Of a stretch of 64,000 nt of DNA, positions 1-9,100 are shown one piece after another. The notes beneath the pieces are model-generated. The model was not told the origin of the DNA and made no database searches. It saw only the letters and a program-made list of their open reading frames with translations. This stretch comes from an uncultured Kordiimonas sp. (GTDB lineage Bacteria; Pseudomonadota; Alphaproteobacteria; Sphingomonadales; Kordiimonadaceae). The translations under genes were made by a program, and so were the position numbers. Position 1 is the stretch's first letter. Each line of letters begins with the position of its first letter. Location: assembly GCA_947503625.1 (NCBI GenBank), contig CANNEK010000002.1, forward strand, positions 868,001 through 932,000, read 5' to 3'.

Positions 1-388
1 CATACCACTCGGGTTCTGCATATTCTTTTGCCTGCGTCACGCCGGTTACATATCCGAGTGCAGCGAGAACAATGAAGAACTGATAGCCCCAGAAAGTGAA
101 CTTGGCCCAGCCATCACCCCACAGGCGGGTGCGACAGGTGCGCTGCACAGCAAAATAACTGGTTGCGAACAGGGCGTTGCCCCCGAACGCAAAAATTACC
201 GCTGATGTGTGAAGCGGCCGCAGACGGCCAAATGTCAGATATTCACCGATATTCAGAGCTGGAAAGGCCATTTGAAGGGCGATGAAAACCCCGACCAGAA
301 AGCCGGTTACGCCCCAAAAAACGGTTGCGATCGTGAAAAGCTTCACGATCTCATCGTTATAATTCGGTTTTTCAGCAAGCATGTTCAT
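1..388 (-). CDS. ccoN: cbb3-type cytochrome c oxidase subunit I, 5' part only
   Basis: CcoN is the haem-copper catalytic subunit of the high-affinity cbb3 terminal oxidase in the inner membrane. The leftward frame starts at the ATG at 388 ([10 protein letters not shown]) and runs off the left edge after 129 codons, so only the N-terminus is present. Visible are a first membrane helix (residues about 17-40) and the conserved stretch [20 protein letters not shown], whose His60 sits at the low-spin haem b ligand position. A second helix follows. A GAGGA ribosome site lies just upstream, inside the end of the preceding gene, only 10 bp away, so the two are probably co-transcribed. The rest of the operon (ccoO, ccoP) would lie outside the window. 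The family assignment is firm. Confidence 0.93.
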   Translation of the reverse strand, partial: MNMLAEKPNYNDEIVKLFTIATVFWGVTGFLVGVFIALQMAFPALNIGEYLTFGRLRPLHTSAVIFAFGGNALFATSYFAVQRTCRTRLWGDGWAKFTFWGYQFFIVLAALGYVTGVTQAKEYAEPEWY

Positions 389-398
389 AGGCTTGTCC

Positions 399-1136
399 TC
401 ATGATAATAAACCCCCTGCAATTGCAAACAGACTGGCACTGTTGAAAACCATCACGCCCCTGGCGATGGATTTTGTGCTGACAGGCCAGCGGTTTGCGGA
501 AAGTTGACCCAGCGCCGCTGCCAAGGCAAGGGCTGGAATAGTGGCAAGGCCAAAGCCTGCCATTGAAAAGAATGCGGCGAACGGGTCGCCGGTTGCTGCA
601 ACAGCAAGCAGCGCTGCTGCAACAAGGCCGCATGGCAGAAATCCCAGAACCACACCAAGCGCGTAGCGGTGCAACGAAGACTGTCCGCGCAGAAATGGCT
701 GCGCCGCTCTACCAAGTGTAGCACCAAACTTGCCAAAACCTTCGCGCAATTTTGGTGGCCAGATTTTGATCCTGAGCGTTGGAAATGCACTGGCAAGAAA
801 CATAAATCCGGCAGCGATCATCAGGACTGCTGCCCATTTCTGGTGGTCGTCCGCAACAGCGAAAAAGCCTGTGAATGCTGCCGCTGTAACGCCCATTGCC
901 GTGTAGGTGGTGATTCGGCCCAGATGATAGGGCAACAGGGCTGCGCCTCGAACCCTTTCAAAAATGCCGGATTCTTTTGGAAGGGCTCCTCGCACTGACG
1001 TCTGGGCAAAAGCAAAAGGCCCGCACATGCCGACACAATGCGTCATGCTGCCGACCAGCCCGCCCAAAAACAGCGTAAAAGTCAGCCCACCGTGGTTCTG
1101 AATGGCAGCCTGACAATGATTTAGGAACATTTCCAC
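399..1136 (-). CDS. TauE/SafE (DsbD_2)-like membrane protein preceding ccoN
   Basis: A 245-residue polytopic membrane protein with about six helices. It carries the paired cysteine motifs typical of DsbD/CcdA-like transporters annotated as sulfite exporter TauE/SafE: CVGMCGP at residues 34-40 in the first helix, and FLPCGLV near residue 169. Relatives of this family are often found in or beside cbb3 oxidase clusters and are thought to help metal or redox assembly. That role is inferred here only from the ccoN neighbour 10 bp downstream. The start is GTG at 1136 with AGGGG seven bases upstream; an ATG two codons later is the alternative. It is the first gene of the leftward unit and follows an FNR/FixK-type promoter. 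Substrate unknown. Confidence 0.8.
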   Translation of the reverse strand: MEMFLNHCQAAIQNHGGLTFTLFLGGLVGSMTHCVGMCGPFAFAQTSVRGALPKESGIFERVRGAALLPYHLGRITTYTAMGVTAAAFTGFFAVADDHQKWAAVLMIAAGFMFLASAFPTLRIKIWPPKLREGFGKFGATLGRAAQPFLRGQSSLHRYALGVVLGFLPCGLVAAALLAVAATGDPFAAFFSMAGFGLATIPALALAAALGQLSANRWPVSTKSIARGVMVFNSASLFAIAGGLLS

Positions 1137-1165
1137 ACAGAGCCCCTGTTTTTTGTCACGGTGCC

Positions 1166-1207
1166 AATATAGCGATGGCTATCAAGGGTGATTTGACAGA
1201 AGTCAAA
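1166..1207 (-). promoter_or_regulatory. FNR/FixK-type promoter of the cbb3 cluster
   Basis: TTTGACAGAAGTCAAA at 1192-1207 is a perfect inverted repeat that fits the alphaproteobacterial FnrL/FixK box (TTGAY-N4-RTCAA). On the minus strand a TATATT -10 element lies at 1171-1166. The implied start near 1159 would place the box centre at about -41, the position of a class II activator site. The leftward unit starting at 1136 would be the target. The match and the spacing are seen directly; regulation is inferred. Confidence 0.75.
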
Positions 1208-1388
1208 ACAGCGCCTTTGTATAGTGCGGCAGAGCGACGCAGCGACTGCAACAAGCCCGATAAGCAGGTTCCAAAGGTCGGCTTTTCACAAGCGAAAAGC
1301 GGGATTAAATGTTATGATATAGCCTTGACGGCTGATAGTATGGATCGCGTTGCTTCATTGAGAAGTTTTGTGACAGAGGGGAATCCAC

Positions 1389-1823
1389 ATGAAAAATCTA
1401 ATAGTCCTTTTCGCCATGATGGCAGGTATTGCAATGCCTGCCGCCGCCGATGGCCACGAAGACAAAGAAGCCATAAAGGCAGCAGTTTTCGACTATTTTC
1501 ACGGTCAGGGTGAAGCAAGCCGGGAACGCCTGTTCAGGGCCTTTGATGCCGACAACTCCACCATGGTTGGCGTTGTGAAAAGCGAAGATGGTTCGGAGAT
1601 GGTGCGTTCATGGAAAGACATGAATGTTGTTTTGTCCAACTGGGCGTCGAATGAAAACCCCGCTGGCGGCGACCGTGACGGCGAAATCATTTCCATGAAT
1701 ATGGTAGATGACCAACTCGCCGTTGTTCTGTTTCGTTCTACCGACCGTTTTTACGATGCGCTGACGCTTGGCAAGGTCAATGGTGACTGGAAAATCATCG
1801 CGAAGGCTTTTGTGCTGCAATAG
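1389..1823 (+). CDS. Secreted NTF2-like (putative lumazine-binding) protein
   Basis: 144 residues. It has a clear type I signal peptide (MKNLIVLFAMMAGIAMPAAA, cleavage near residue 21) followed by a small alpha+beta barrel domain of the NTF2/SnoaL superfamily that resembles the putative lumazine-binding subgroup. Features include AIKAAVFDYFHGQGE at the start of the domain and KVNGDWKIIAKAFVLQ at its end. The ATG is preceded by GAGGGGA. Members of this fold bind or turn over small ligands and no specific reaction can be assigned. It stands alone: the gene to the right points the other way and ends about 60 bp from this stop. Confidence 0.75.
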   Translation: MKNLIVLFAMMAGIAMPAAADGHEDKEAIKAAVFDYFHGQGEASRERLFRAFDADNSTMVGVVKSEDGSEMVRSWKDMNVVLSNWASNENPAGGDRDGEIISMNMVDDQLAVVLFRSTDRFYDALTLGKVNGDWKIIAKAFVLQ

Positions 1824-1885
1824 CAGGTGGTCTCTGGCGGCTCTGCGTATATAGATGGGGCCGCCGAACTGCTGTTTGATTTGTT

Positions 1886-2488
1886 TCAGCGTTTCGGCGG
1901 ATGACTTTGCATGATCTGGCTGTCCAGTTCCATTGCCGTGATAACACTTTCCGCGATATCGGATAGCTTGCGGCTTTGCTGCATGGCTGCGTTCCGCATT
2001 ATTGAATAGGCTTCGGATTCCGAGATGCTGCGATGCTGCATCAGCAGACCTTTTGCCTTGTCGATGACCTTTCTATCAGCAAGAGCCGTGCGGGCTTCAT
2101 CGCGCTCGGAAGTGAGTTTCTGGAAATTTTCAAACCGGCTTACCGCTACGTCAACGACGGCTGTCACACGCTCGCGTTTGAGGCCGTCCACAACATATGC
2201 GCTGACACCCGCTTCAACCGAGCGACGTGTCATGTCCCCATCCGACCGGTCGACAAACATGGCGATGGGTTTTTTCACGGTTCTGGTGACCTGAAACATG
2301 CCCTCCAGCGTTTCCCTGTCAGGGTTTTGCAAATCGATGATCACCATGTCCGGGGCAAGCGCTGCAATGCGTTCACGCAAGTTCACAGTGCTTTGGATCG
2401 AAACGACCTGAGTGTAGCCGGCGGCAACAAGCGCTTCTTCCAAAATAGCTGTTCTGGACGGGTCTTCATCAATTATCAGGATATTCAT
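1886..2488 (-). CDS. Orphan ANTAR-domain response regulator (NasT/AmiR type)
   Basis: 200 residues. An N-terminal receiver-like domain (1-120) keeps the acidic pocket (DED at 7-9) and the presumptive phosphoacceptor Asp52. The usual lysine region is altered (AYVVDGL), so conventional phosphorylation is uncertain, as in several NasT proteins. A coiled coil (about 105-138) leads to an ANTAR RNA-binding domain (about 138-186: VIDKAKGLLMQ, then SEAYSIMRNAAM). ANTAR proteins bind paired hexaloop hairpins in nascent mRNA and prevent termination. In related bacteria NasT sits beside the nitrate sensor NasS and nitrate-assimilation genes. None is present here, so its partner and RNA targets are unknown. 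A perfect palindrome lies just upstream of its start. Confidence 0.88.
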   Translation of the reverse strand: MNILIIDEDPSRTAILEEALVAAGYTQVVSIQSTVNLRERIAALAPDMVIIDLQNPDRETLEGMFQVTRTVKKPIAMFVDRSDGDMTRRSVEAGVSAYVVDGLKRERVTAVVDVAVSRFENFQKLTSERDEARTALADRKVIDKAKGLLMQHRSISESEAYSIMRNAAMQQSRKLSDIAESVITAMELDSQIMQSHPPKR

Positions 2489-2519
2489 CTTTTTTACTCA
2501 CTCAGATGTCGATCTCAAG

Positions 2520-2537
2520 TTGCCACACTTGTGGCAA
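2520..2537. promoter_or_regulatory. Perfect palindrome upstream of the ANTAR gene
   Basis: TTGCCACA-CT-TGTGGCAA has 8-bp perfect arms and starts 32 bp upstream of the ANTAR start codon. It could be an operator. It could also form a stem-loop in the leader RNA (7-bp stem with an AAGU loop on the minus strand). No U-tract follows, so it is not an intrinsic terminator. Whether any protein binds it is unknown. Confidence 0.45.
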
Positions 2538-2980
2538 AATAAAATAGGATAGGCGCTAAGCGTGCGCGCCATGTTCATTGCAATTTCATGTACCGTGATT
2601 GGTCCGGTGACCTATGCAGACTCACATCTTTAAAAATCACTGCCGCGGTGTTTTTCTACCGCGATAACGGACGCCTGATCATCTGAATGCAGCAAGGCGT
2701 ATGCCAAACCTGCAGCAACAGCCTGACATAGACTTCTTTTTTCCGGGTTTACCCGGTGAATGAAACTTAACTATTTGATATTAAAAGATATATATTGGGA
2801 ATTTCTCTAGTGGGTGATGTGCGGATATGATGGCTTTAGTGTAAATTTGGGTTGTTGTTTCCGATGGACGTAGCTCCAAAGTGATTATTTTTTAGTCATC
2901 TTTGTGAGTGACCGGGAAAGGTAACCATAGCAATCCTTGATCTTGGGTGGTGGCGCCGGGCCAAGCCGAATTGGCAAAAT

Positions 2981-3005
2981 GGAGGCAAGGCACTACCTTG
3001 CCTCC
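2981..3005 (-). terminator. Probable intrinsic terminator after the TonB-C gene
   Basis: GGAGGCAAGG-CACTA-CCTTGCCTCC is a 10-bp perfect stem with a 5-nt loop. Read leftward it is followed by ATTTTG, a short U-tract. It lies about 80 bp past the stop of the TonB-C gene, which it probably terminates. The short U-run makes this moderately sure. Confidence 0.55.
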
Positions 3006-3087
3006 AACGGCGGGGGAGCTACAACCGCAATTGGGAAGCCCATTCTGCTCAGAGCAGAGATCCCAGCGTCGTAACGCCGTTGTCGTT

Positions 3088-3549
3088 TCAGCCGTCTTTG
3101 AGGTTGTAGACCACTTTGTAGCGCTTGCCGGTGACAGCTACTGCCTTGCCGTCAAGGGTCGCTGGCGCAAAGCGGAAATTTTCAAACGCTTTCAGGGAAG
3201 ACTGATTGAACAGGGTGCTTGCTTCCGAACGAACAACCTCTGCGTTGTAGGGAATGCCTGTTTCATCAATGGCCAACTCAACGATGAGCCAACCCTCCTT
3301 GCCTCTGTCCATGGCTCTGGACGGGTAAGACAGCTTGCTCATGGATACGGGTACAGGTGCAGTGTCTGGCGTGACGCCGTCCTGTCCGACTACAGTCAAT
3401 CCATCTACCGCCAATACAGATGGCGCATGGTAAGCTGTGTCGGCTTCAGCGGGGACAGAAACTGCCGCAGCCAGGGCGAAAAAAGCAGAGAGACCGAGAT
3501 ATGTTTTCACCGATGATGATCGGCGCGTGTTTGCAAATATTGATTTCAT
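3088..3549 (-). CDS. Secreted TonB C-terminal domain protein
   Basis: 153 residues from the ATG at 3549 (MKSIFANTRR), chosen because GGAGG lies seven bases upstream. The frame can be extended four codons to a TTG, but that would overlap the ribosome site. The N-terminus (1-37) looks like a cleavable signal peptide rather than the anchor of true TonB. Residues about 65-150 form a TonB_C domain: YPSRAMDRGKEGWLIVEL, then ETGIPYNAEVVRSE and LKAFENFRFAPA. There is no proline-rich spacer, so energy transduction to outer-membrane receptors is unlikely. Proteins of this layout are common in alphaproteobacteria and their function is not established. No receptor or exbBD gene is nearby. Confidence 0.8.
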   Translation of the reverse strand: MKSIFANTRRSSSVKTYLGLSAFFALAAAVSVPAEADTAYHAPSVLAVDGLTVVGQDGVTPDTAPVPVSMSKLSYPSRAMDRGKEGWLIVELAIDETGIPYNAEVVRSEASTLFNQSSLKAFENFRFAPATLDGKAVAVTGKRYKVVYNLKDG

Positions 3550-3911
3550 TGCAACCTCCAAAGGATAATTAAATACCTCTTTGCGATTGCTCGTTCGATC
3601 GCATCAAGGTTGGGGATTCTGCAAGAACGGCATTAGGTTGGCCGGTTTGTGCAGCGTGTTAATCAACCCTTCGATGGATCGAAGATAAAAGCGGCCTGCA
3701 TTGGCCGCTGTCGTATGTGTAGCAACCGCTGGGCCAGAAACATCAGGTTTGAGTCTACGAAGCCGAAAATGACCTGTAGATCATTGTAAATATTGGGTAA
3801 AAAAAATATAGATGCTCACGGGTGCGTTTCAAATGCTGTGCCGCGAGGTCAATTTTCAACAGTTATTGAGTAATTCTTGTGCAGCTGCTCACTTCTTATG
3901 CGTTTATCAAC
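3550..3911. other. Intergenic stretch, no gene seen
   Basis: 360 bp between two leftward genes. It holds the terminator hairpin at 3690-3709 for the upstream propeller genes, and presumably the promoter of the TonB-C gene. An AT-rich patch with a run of eight A lies near 3800-3810. No open frame with a ribosome site was found. Confidence 0.5.
3690..3709 (-). terminator. Intrinsic terminator of the PD40 gene pair
   Basis: AGCGGCC-TGCATT-GGCCGCT forms a 7-bp stem. Read leftward it is followed by TTTTATCTT. It lies about 200 bp beyond the stop at 3912 and probably ends the leftward PD40 transcript. Confidence 0.6.
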
Positions 3912-4868
3912 CTAGTCCCTGCCCGGAGCGGGTGTGGTCCGTGTCAAATTGCGTTCGTGATTGCCGTCGATGTCAACTGCGTAGATGTCGGAAGGTCCTT
4001 GGCGGTAGCTTGCGAAGGTGATGGTCTTCCCGTCCGGTGACCAGGTCGCGCCGTGATCAGAACCCGGTGCCCGTGTCAGCCTGCGGATTTCACTGCCATC
4101 CAGTTTGGCCAGATAAATGTCCCGTTCAGCGGTCCGGGCGCCCTCTTCACCAATAATTTTTGCAGAGGCGCTCAATGTTATCGCCATCCATTTATTATCA
4201 GGCGACAGGCGTACCAATGGTTTTTCGCCTTGCACTTCCATGAACAGGCGCTCGTTTTCCCCCGATTGATCGTTCAGATAAATCCCGACGGTCCCCTCTC
4301 GTTTGCTGGCATAGGCAATGAGGGTGCCATCAGCACTAATTGACGGGTTTGTATTGATGTGGGCCGGATCATCCCCATAAAGCGTCACGTCCCCGGTCTC
4401 GAGGTCCAGCATGTACATCTCTTGCTCGGGTGCTGCAAAAACCTCCGCAACCGTATATATAACCTTGCCTGTACCCATCGAGATGTCAGCACGTGCGGCC
4501 CAGTGGCCTTCCGCAACGTTCGTCAGATTGTGCATGTTGCCGCTGGCCTCGTCGAGCAGGAACAGGTTTGCTCCCTTGAAGTTGCCACCCGAATCCCGGT
4601 CGGACGTCACAATAACTTTCCCGTCAATCGGCACTGCAAGAGGCCACCATTCATTGTGGTCTGTGTCTGTGATCCGTGTCTGGTTGCTGCCGTCCGGATC
4701 CATGCGATAAAGCTCTGCCGCACCGTGCCGGTAGGAATAAAAATATATGGCGGTGCCGCTATCGTTCCACGAAGGCGCGGTATCGTAGGGGTTACCGTCG
4801 GCAGAAACGGCATCAATGGTACATATATGGGCTGTGATCAAAGCTGTGGCAAAAATCCTGATGGTCAT
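3912..4868 (-). CDS. Secreted PD40/TolB-like beta-propeller protein (downstream copy)
   Basis: 318 residues. The start ATG at 4868 (MTIRIFATAL) is chosen because it begins a signal peptide (1-23) and lies 5 bp after the stop of the upstream homologue. The longer open frame only adds overlap with that gene. The body is a run of PD40/WD40-like blades as in TolB and DPP-type propellers, for example APSWNDSGTAIYFYSYR, ADGTLIAYASKREG and TWSPDGKTITFASYRQG. No catalytic domain is attached, so a periplasmic binding or scaffold role is likely. It forms a two-gene unit with 4874-5854 and is divergent from the propeller-amidohydrolase at 6176, which shares the same blades. Function unknown. Confidence 0.8.
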   Translation of the reverse strand: MTIRIFATALITAHICTIDAVSADGNPYDTAPSWNDSGTAIYFYSYRHGAAELYRMDPDGSNQTRITDTDHNEWWPLAVPIDGKVIVTSDRDSGGNFKGANLFLLDEASGNMHNLTNVAEGHWAARADISMGTGKVIYTVAEVFAAPEQEMYMLDLETGDVTLYGDDPAHINTNPSISADGTLIAYASKREGTVGIYLNDQSGENERLFMEVQGEKPLVRLSPDNKWMAITLSASAKIIGEEGARTAERDIYLAKLDGSEIRRLTRAPGSDHGATWSPDGKTITFASYRQGPSDIYAVDIDGNHERNLTRTTPAPGRD

Positions 4869-4873
4869 GGTTT

Positions 4874-5854
4874 TTACTTTTCTGTTGATTGGTTGACAAA
4901 TTCGCGCGTGATTTCCTGTGCCGCAAAGTCGTTGCCGGAAAGTACATCGCCAAGAGAGACGCGCATATTTCGTATCTTGTGTGCGGCGTTCTGCCCGCTG
5001 AACAATAGCCACTGGCCATCCTCTGTGGTTGAAGGGAAGTAAGCAGGTCCATAGGCCGCAGGTGTCACTTGAACCGGTTCGCCCCCCGCGGCCTTAATTC
5101 TAAAGATGTGCATGACGCCTTCAGCGTCGGGCCCCATATAAAAAATGTCCCCTGAAGCAGCCCAGGTCAAAGCATAGGCAATAGTTGGTTTTCCGGTCAG
5201 TCGGCGAACGTCCCGGGTTTTGATATCAATGAAATAGATGCCGTCGTCGGCCTCGGCTTGTTCAAATTCATTCCCGGTGTCATCAATTGCACGGTGAGAA
5301 AAAGCAATTGTGGATTGGTCGGGTGAGAAAGTGGGGCTAGAGTTTTTGCCCCGCAGCCCTGTCTCCAGCAGCCGGCTTTGGCTGGTTTCGAAATTCATGA
5401 TCATGGGTTCGCTGCTGCCGTCTTCATAAGACTTCCAGAAAGCCATGCGACTTCCATCCGGCGACCATTCCGGGGGGCCTGCGCCTTCGCCGTCATACAT
5501 AGGGCGATAGTTGCTGCCATCTGTTTTAACAGAATATAGGGCCAGCTCTTTCATTGAGGGCCCGCCTGCGAACATGATTTCGGAACCGTCCGGTGACCAC
5601 TCAGGCTCGATCTCGAAAAACCCATGAGTGTTTGTGAGACGGCGTTCCTTACCGGTGGCAATGTTGGTGATATAGAGATCCGAAAGGTCACCGGGACTGC
5701 CGCGATAGGAATAATAAACGACATATTTACCGTCAGGCGAGGCGCTGGGGGCAAAGTCCTGACCTGTATGATCGTCATCGCTCGCGTTGAGGGAAACGGA
5801 ACTGGCAGTCAGGCCTGCTGCGATTGCAAAGGTCTTGGTTTTTGCTCCCGGCAT
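4874..5854 (-). CDS. Secreted PD40/TolB-like beta-propeller protein (upstream copy)
   Basis: 326 residues from the ATG at 5854 (MPGAKTKTFAIAAG), preceded by AAGGCGAGG. The open frame could begin 16 codons earlier but lacks a ribosome site there. The N-terminus is a signal peptide ending near residue 25. Propeller blades follow: PSASPDGKYVVYYSYRGSPG, EPEWSPDGSEIMFAGG, PPEWSPDGSRMAFWKS and PTFSPDQSTIAFSHR. It resembles TolB-type six-bladed propellers but has no TolB N-terminal domain. Its neighbour 5 bp downstream is a paralogue, which suggests tandem duplication. The divergent amidohydrolase fusion carries the same repeats. Substrate or partner unknown. Confidence 0.8.
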   Translation of the reverse strand: MPGAKTKTFAIAAGLTASSVSLNASDDDHTGQDFAPSASPDGKYVVYYSYRGSPGDLSDLYITNIATGKERRLTNTHGFFEIEPEWSPDGSEIMFAGGPSMKELALYSVKTDGSNYRPMYDGEGAGPPEWSPDGSRMAFWKSYEDGSSEPMIMNFETSQSRLLETGLRGKNSSPTFSPDQSTIAFSHRAIDDTGNEFEQAEADDGIYFIDIKTRDVRRLTGKPTIAYALTWAASGDIFYMGPDAEGVMHIFRIKAAGGEPVQVTPAAYGPAYFPSTTEDGQWLLFSGQNAAHKIRNMRVSLGDVLSGNDFAAQEITREFVNQSTEK

Positions 5855-6045
5855 ATGCGCCTCGCCTTCTTGTATGGTCAGGATCAAGGTGGAATATCCC
5901 ATACGCGAACCTCAGACATTTTGAGAGAGGGTACAAACGACCGCTGTTCCTGTTTGAATGGTTGATTTTCCCGTGTGACCTGAGATCAGCGCCTGCGCCT
6001 GGCGGTTGCTGACGGCAAATCATATACAATTAGTTTAGTTACCTG

Positions 6046-6069
6046 TTCAAATTGCATTATTTATTTGAA
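6046..6069. promoter_or_regulatory. Inverted repeat in the divergent propeller promoter region
   Basis: TTCAAAT and ATTTGAA (7-bp arms, 10-bp spacer) lie in an AT-rich stretch between the leftward PD40 pair and the rightward amidohydrolase fusion. It is a candidate operator, perhaps for the HTH regulator at 9695. Such a repeat can also arise by chance in AT-rich DNA. Confidence 0.3.
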
Positions 6070-6175
6070 TGAGTGGGGCGGCGTGGCTACCGTTTTGCTG
6101 CCTGGAAAATAGCAGGATCATACCGCACCCCCGGGGAGGGGTCGTGAAGAGAGCCAATAACTCAAGGGGATCGCA

Positions 6176-9100
6176 ATGTCCGTTTCAACACAAAAAGCGC
6201 TGGTTGCAGCGCTGCTGTCCAGCAGTCTGCTCGCGGCACCATCATTTGCCGCCGGTCAAAGTACAGATGGGGCCCAGTTGCGTGAAAAGTGGGTAGAACC
6301 CGATATGGCTGTCGTGAGCGACAAACCTGTAGCGGACAACGCCGACAGTGAGAAGGATAAAAAGAAAGGTTTGCCGCTTGAGGCCGCACGAACAGTCGAG
6401 TTCGAAACCGATGAGGGTACATGGATTTCGCTGGATATGTCTCCGGACGGCGAGACAATCATATTTGAGCTGCTGGGCGATATCTACACCATGCCGGCTG
6501 CGGGCGGTGAGGCAACAGCAATTGTGACCGGCATGGGTTTCCAGTCGCAGCCTGTTTATTCGCCGGACGGGTCCCAAATCGCTTACCTGTCTGATGAAGG
6601 TGGGTCGGAAAACCTTTATATTGCCAATGCAGACGGGACCAAACCAAAGAAACTGTCTTCCATGGGGTCAGGTGATGCAATGAGCCCGGCTTGGTCTGCG
6701 GACGGAGACAATGTCTTCATTTCTCAGGTTTCCAACGGTATCGGGGCCAATGAAATCTGGATGTATCACAAGCACGGAGGCAAGGGTATCCAGATTACCA
6801 ATGCCCGGCCTGCAGGACCCAATACCCCCGGCAATCAACAACCGAATGCGCAGGGTGTTTCTGTGTCATCAGATGGCCGCTACATATACTATGCATTCAA
6901 AATCGGCGGTTTCTCATACAATATGACCAACTTCCCATGGTCCGTTGTGCGCCGGGACATGCATGAAGGCACAGTTGAAACAATTGCGACGGCATATGGC
7001 GGCGCTGTGCGACCGGTTATCTCTCCTGACGGCAATACACTGGTATATGGAACGCGCCACGAAACCCGGACGGGGCTGCGTGTTCGCAATTTGGAAACAG
7101 GAGAGGATCGCTGGCTGGCCTATCCTGTTACCCGCGATGATCAGGAATCGAGGGCAACCCGGGACATGTTGCCCGCCTATACTTTCACTCCTGACGGCAG
7201 TGCAATTGTGATTAACAGCGGCGGCAAGATCGAGCGGATTGCCATTGATGACGGTGCCCGCACCAATATTCCCTTCACGGCCAAAGTGAAACTGGATGTG
7301 GGCCCCAATCTCGTGCAGCAGGAAAAGGACCCGGAAGGGCCTGTTGTCGCTCGCATGGCACAAACACCGTCGCTATCGCCTGATGGCACAACGGTCGTTT
7401 TTTCCGCCCTCGGCGAGCTTTATTCCATGTCGCTTGAGGACGGTGCGAGCCCGCGCAAGATTGAACGGGCTGGTACCGGTGTATTTCAGCCGAGCTGGTC
7501 GAGCGATGGCCGTTATATCACCTATATCAGCTGGGATGTTGATGGCGGTCACATCTGGCGCATGCGCGCCAATGGCCGCGGGCGCCCCGAACGGCTTACC
7601 CGGCGACCGGGATATTACTCCGATCCGCACTTCACTCCGACCGGTGATGAAATCGTTGCGATCCGGGCGTCAAACCACCAGTTCAATCTTGGTAACCCGA
7701 CGGCGCACCGCGATTTAATAGCACTTGACGTCGAAGAGAGCGATGAGCGCGTGGTACTTGCTGGAACCGGCTTTGGCGGCATTCATTTCGGGGATGCGGA
7801 AGATCGTGTTTATCTTTATAGCGGCGGTGGCCTGATCCCGAGCGGCAGTGGCAATCTGTTTTCGGTGCGGCTCGATGGAACTGACCGGCGGGAACACCTG
7901 CGTGTAACCGGGCAAGGGCTCTATTTTGCAGCACAGCCCGTGCCAGCACGTGACATGCGTCTCAGCCCCAATGGCCGTTATGCAATGGCGCGCTCGCAGG
8001 AACAGCTGCAACTGGTTGCAGTGCCGCAAACTGGCCGGGATGTGACGGTCGTCAATTTGGCGGGGCCATCGGTGCCGCTTAAAACAATCTCTGATTTTGG
8101 CGTGGACTATTTCGAATGGTCCGCGGACGGCGAAACCATGCTGTGGTCTACCGGCAGCACGATATATACGCAGAAGCTTTCTGATGTGGAATGGGTGAGG
8201 CCCGAAGAGGAGGAAGAGCCGGAAACGCCGGAAGAAACCGACTCAGACGAATCAGAGTCGGAAGAAGCAGAAGATACTGCTGATACTGTTGATACTGTTG
8301 ATACTGCCGAAGCGGAAGAAGCTGAGGTTGAAGAAGAAAAGGCATATCAATCGTTCCAGGCGAGAGTTGAAGTGCCCCGTGACAGCCCTGAAGGCGTTAT
8401 TTTGCTGACGGGAGCTACCGTTCTGACCATGGGCCCTGAGGGTACTATCGACAATGCAGATGTATTGATTGAAAATGGCAAATTTATTGCCGTGGGCGCC
8501 AGTGGTTCTCTGGATGTGCCTCGTGGTGCCGAAGTTCGGGATATGTCAGGCAAGTTCATAACACCGGGGTTCGTTGATACCCATGGTCACTGGCGCAACT
8601 GGAGCCGCAACGAAGTTGTTGAACAACACTTCTGGCCGTTTCTGGCCAACGTTGCCTACGGAGTAACAAGTGGCCTTGATGTGCAAACGGCGACAACCGA
8701 TATCTTTGTCTATCAGGATATGGTTGAAGCAGGCCGGATGATCGGCCTGCGCGCCTGGTCGACAGGCCCGGGCGTGTTCTCGGATACAGCTATTCAATCG
8801 AAAGAGGACGCGGTCAAGGTTCTGACGCGTTACAAGGAACATTACCGCACCAAAAACATTAAGGCCTACATCACCGGCAACAGGAAGCGGCGCCAGCATA
8901 TCATTCAGGCATCCAAGGAAGTGGGCATTATGCCAACAACCGAAGGTGGTCTGGATGCCAAGCTTGACCTGACCCATATGCTCGACGGTTTTTCCGGCAA
9001 CGAACACAATATTCCAATTATTCCGCTTTATAAGGATGTGCAGCAGCTTGCGGCGCAAACCGGTATTGGTTACACGCCAACCTTGCTGGTGACTTATGGC

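Larger units (their letters stand above)
2489..3087. other. 600-bp intergenic stretch, no gene seen
   Basis: No convincing reading frame lies between the start of the ANTAR gene and the stop of the TonB-C gene. The frames that cross it are shadows of the TonB-C gene. It holds the palindrome at 2520-2537 and the terminator-like hairpin at 2981-3005. The middle part (about 2740-2900) is AT-rich and could carry a promoter, but no clear pair of boxes stands out. A small RNA cannot be excluded. Confidence 0.5.

Noticed and set aside
2520-2537. Possible sigma54 promoter before the ANTAR gene
   Set aside because: GGC and TGC elements occur but the GG-N10-GC spacing of a -24/-12 promoter does not fit; the palindrome explains the bases better.
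2947-3516. Rightward frame over the TonB-C gene
   Set aside because: The minus-strand TonB-C protein has a signal peptide, family motifs and a ribosome site; the plus frame has none.
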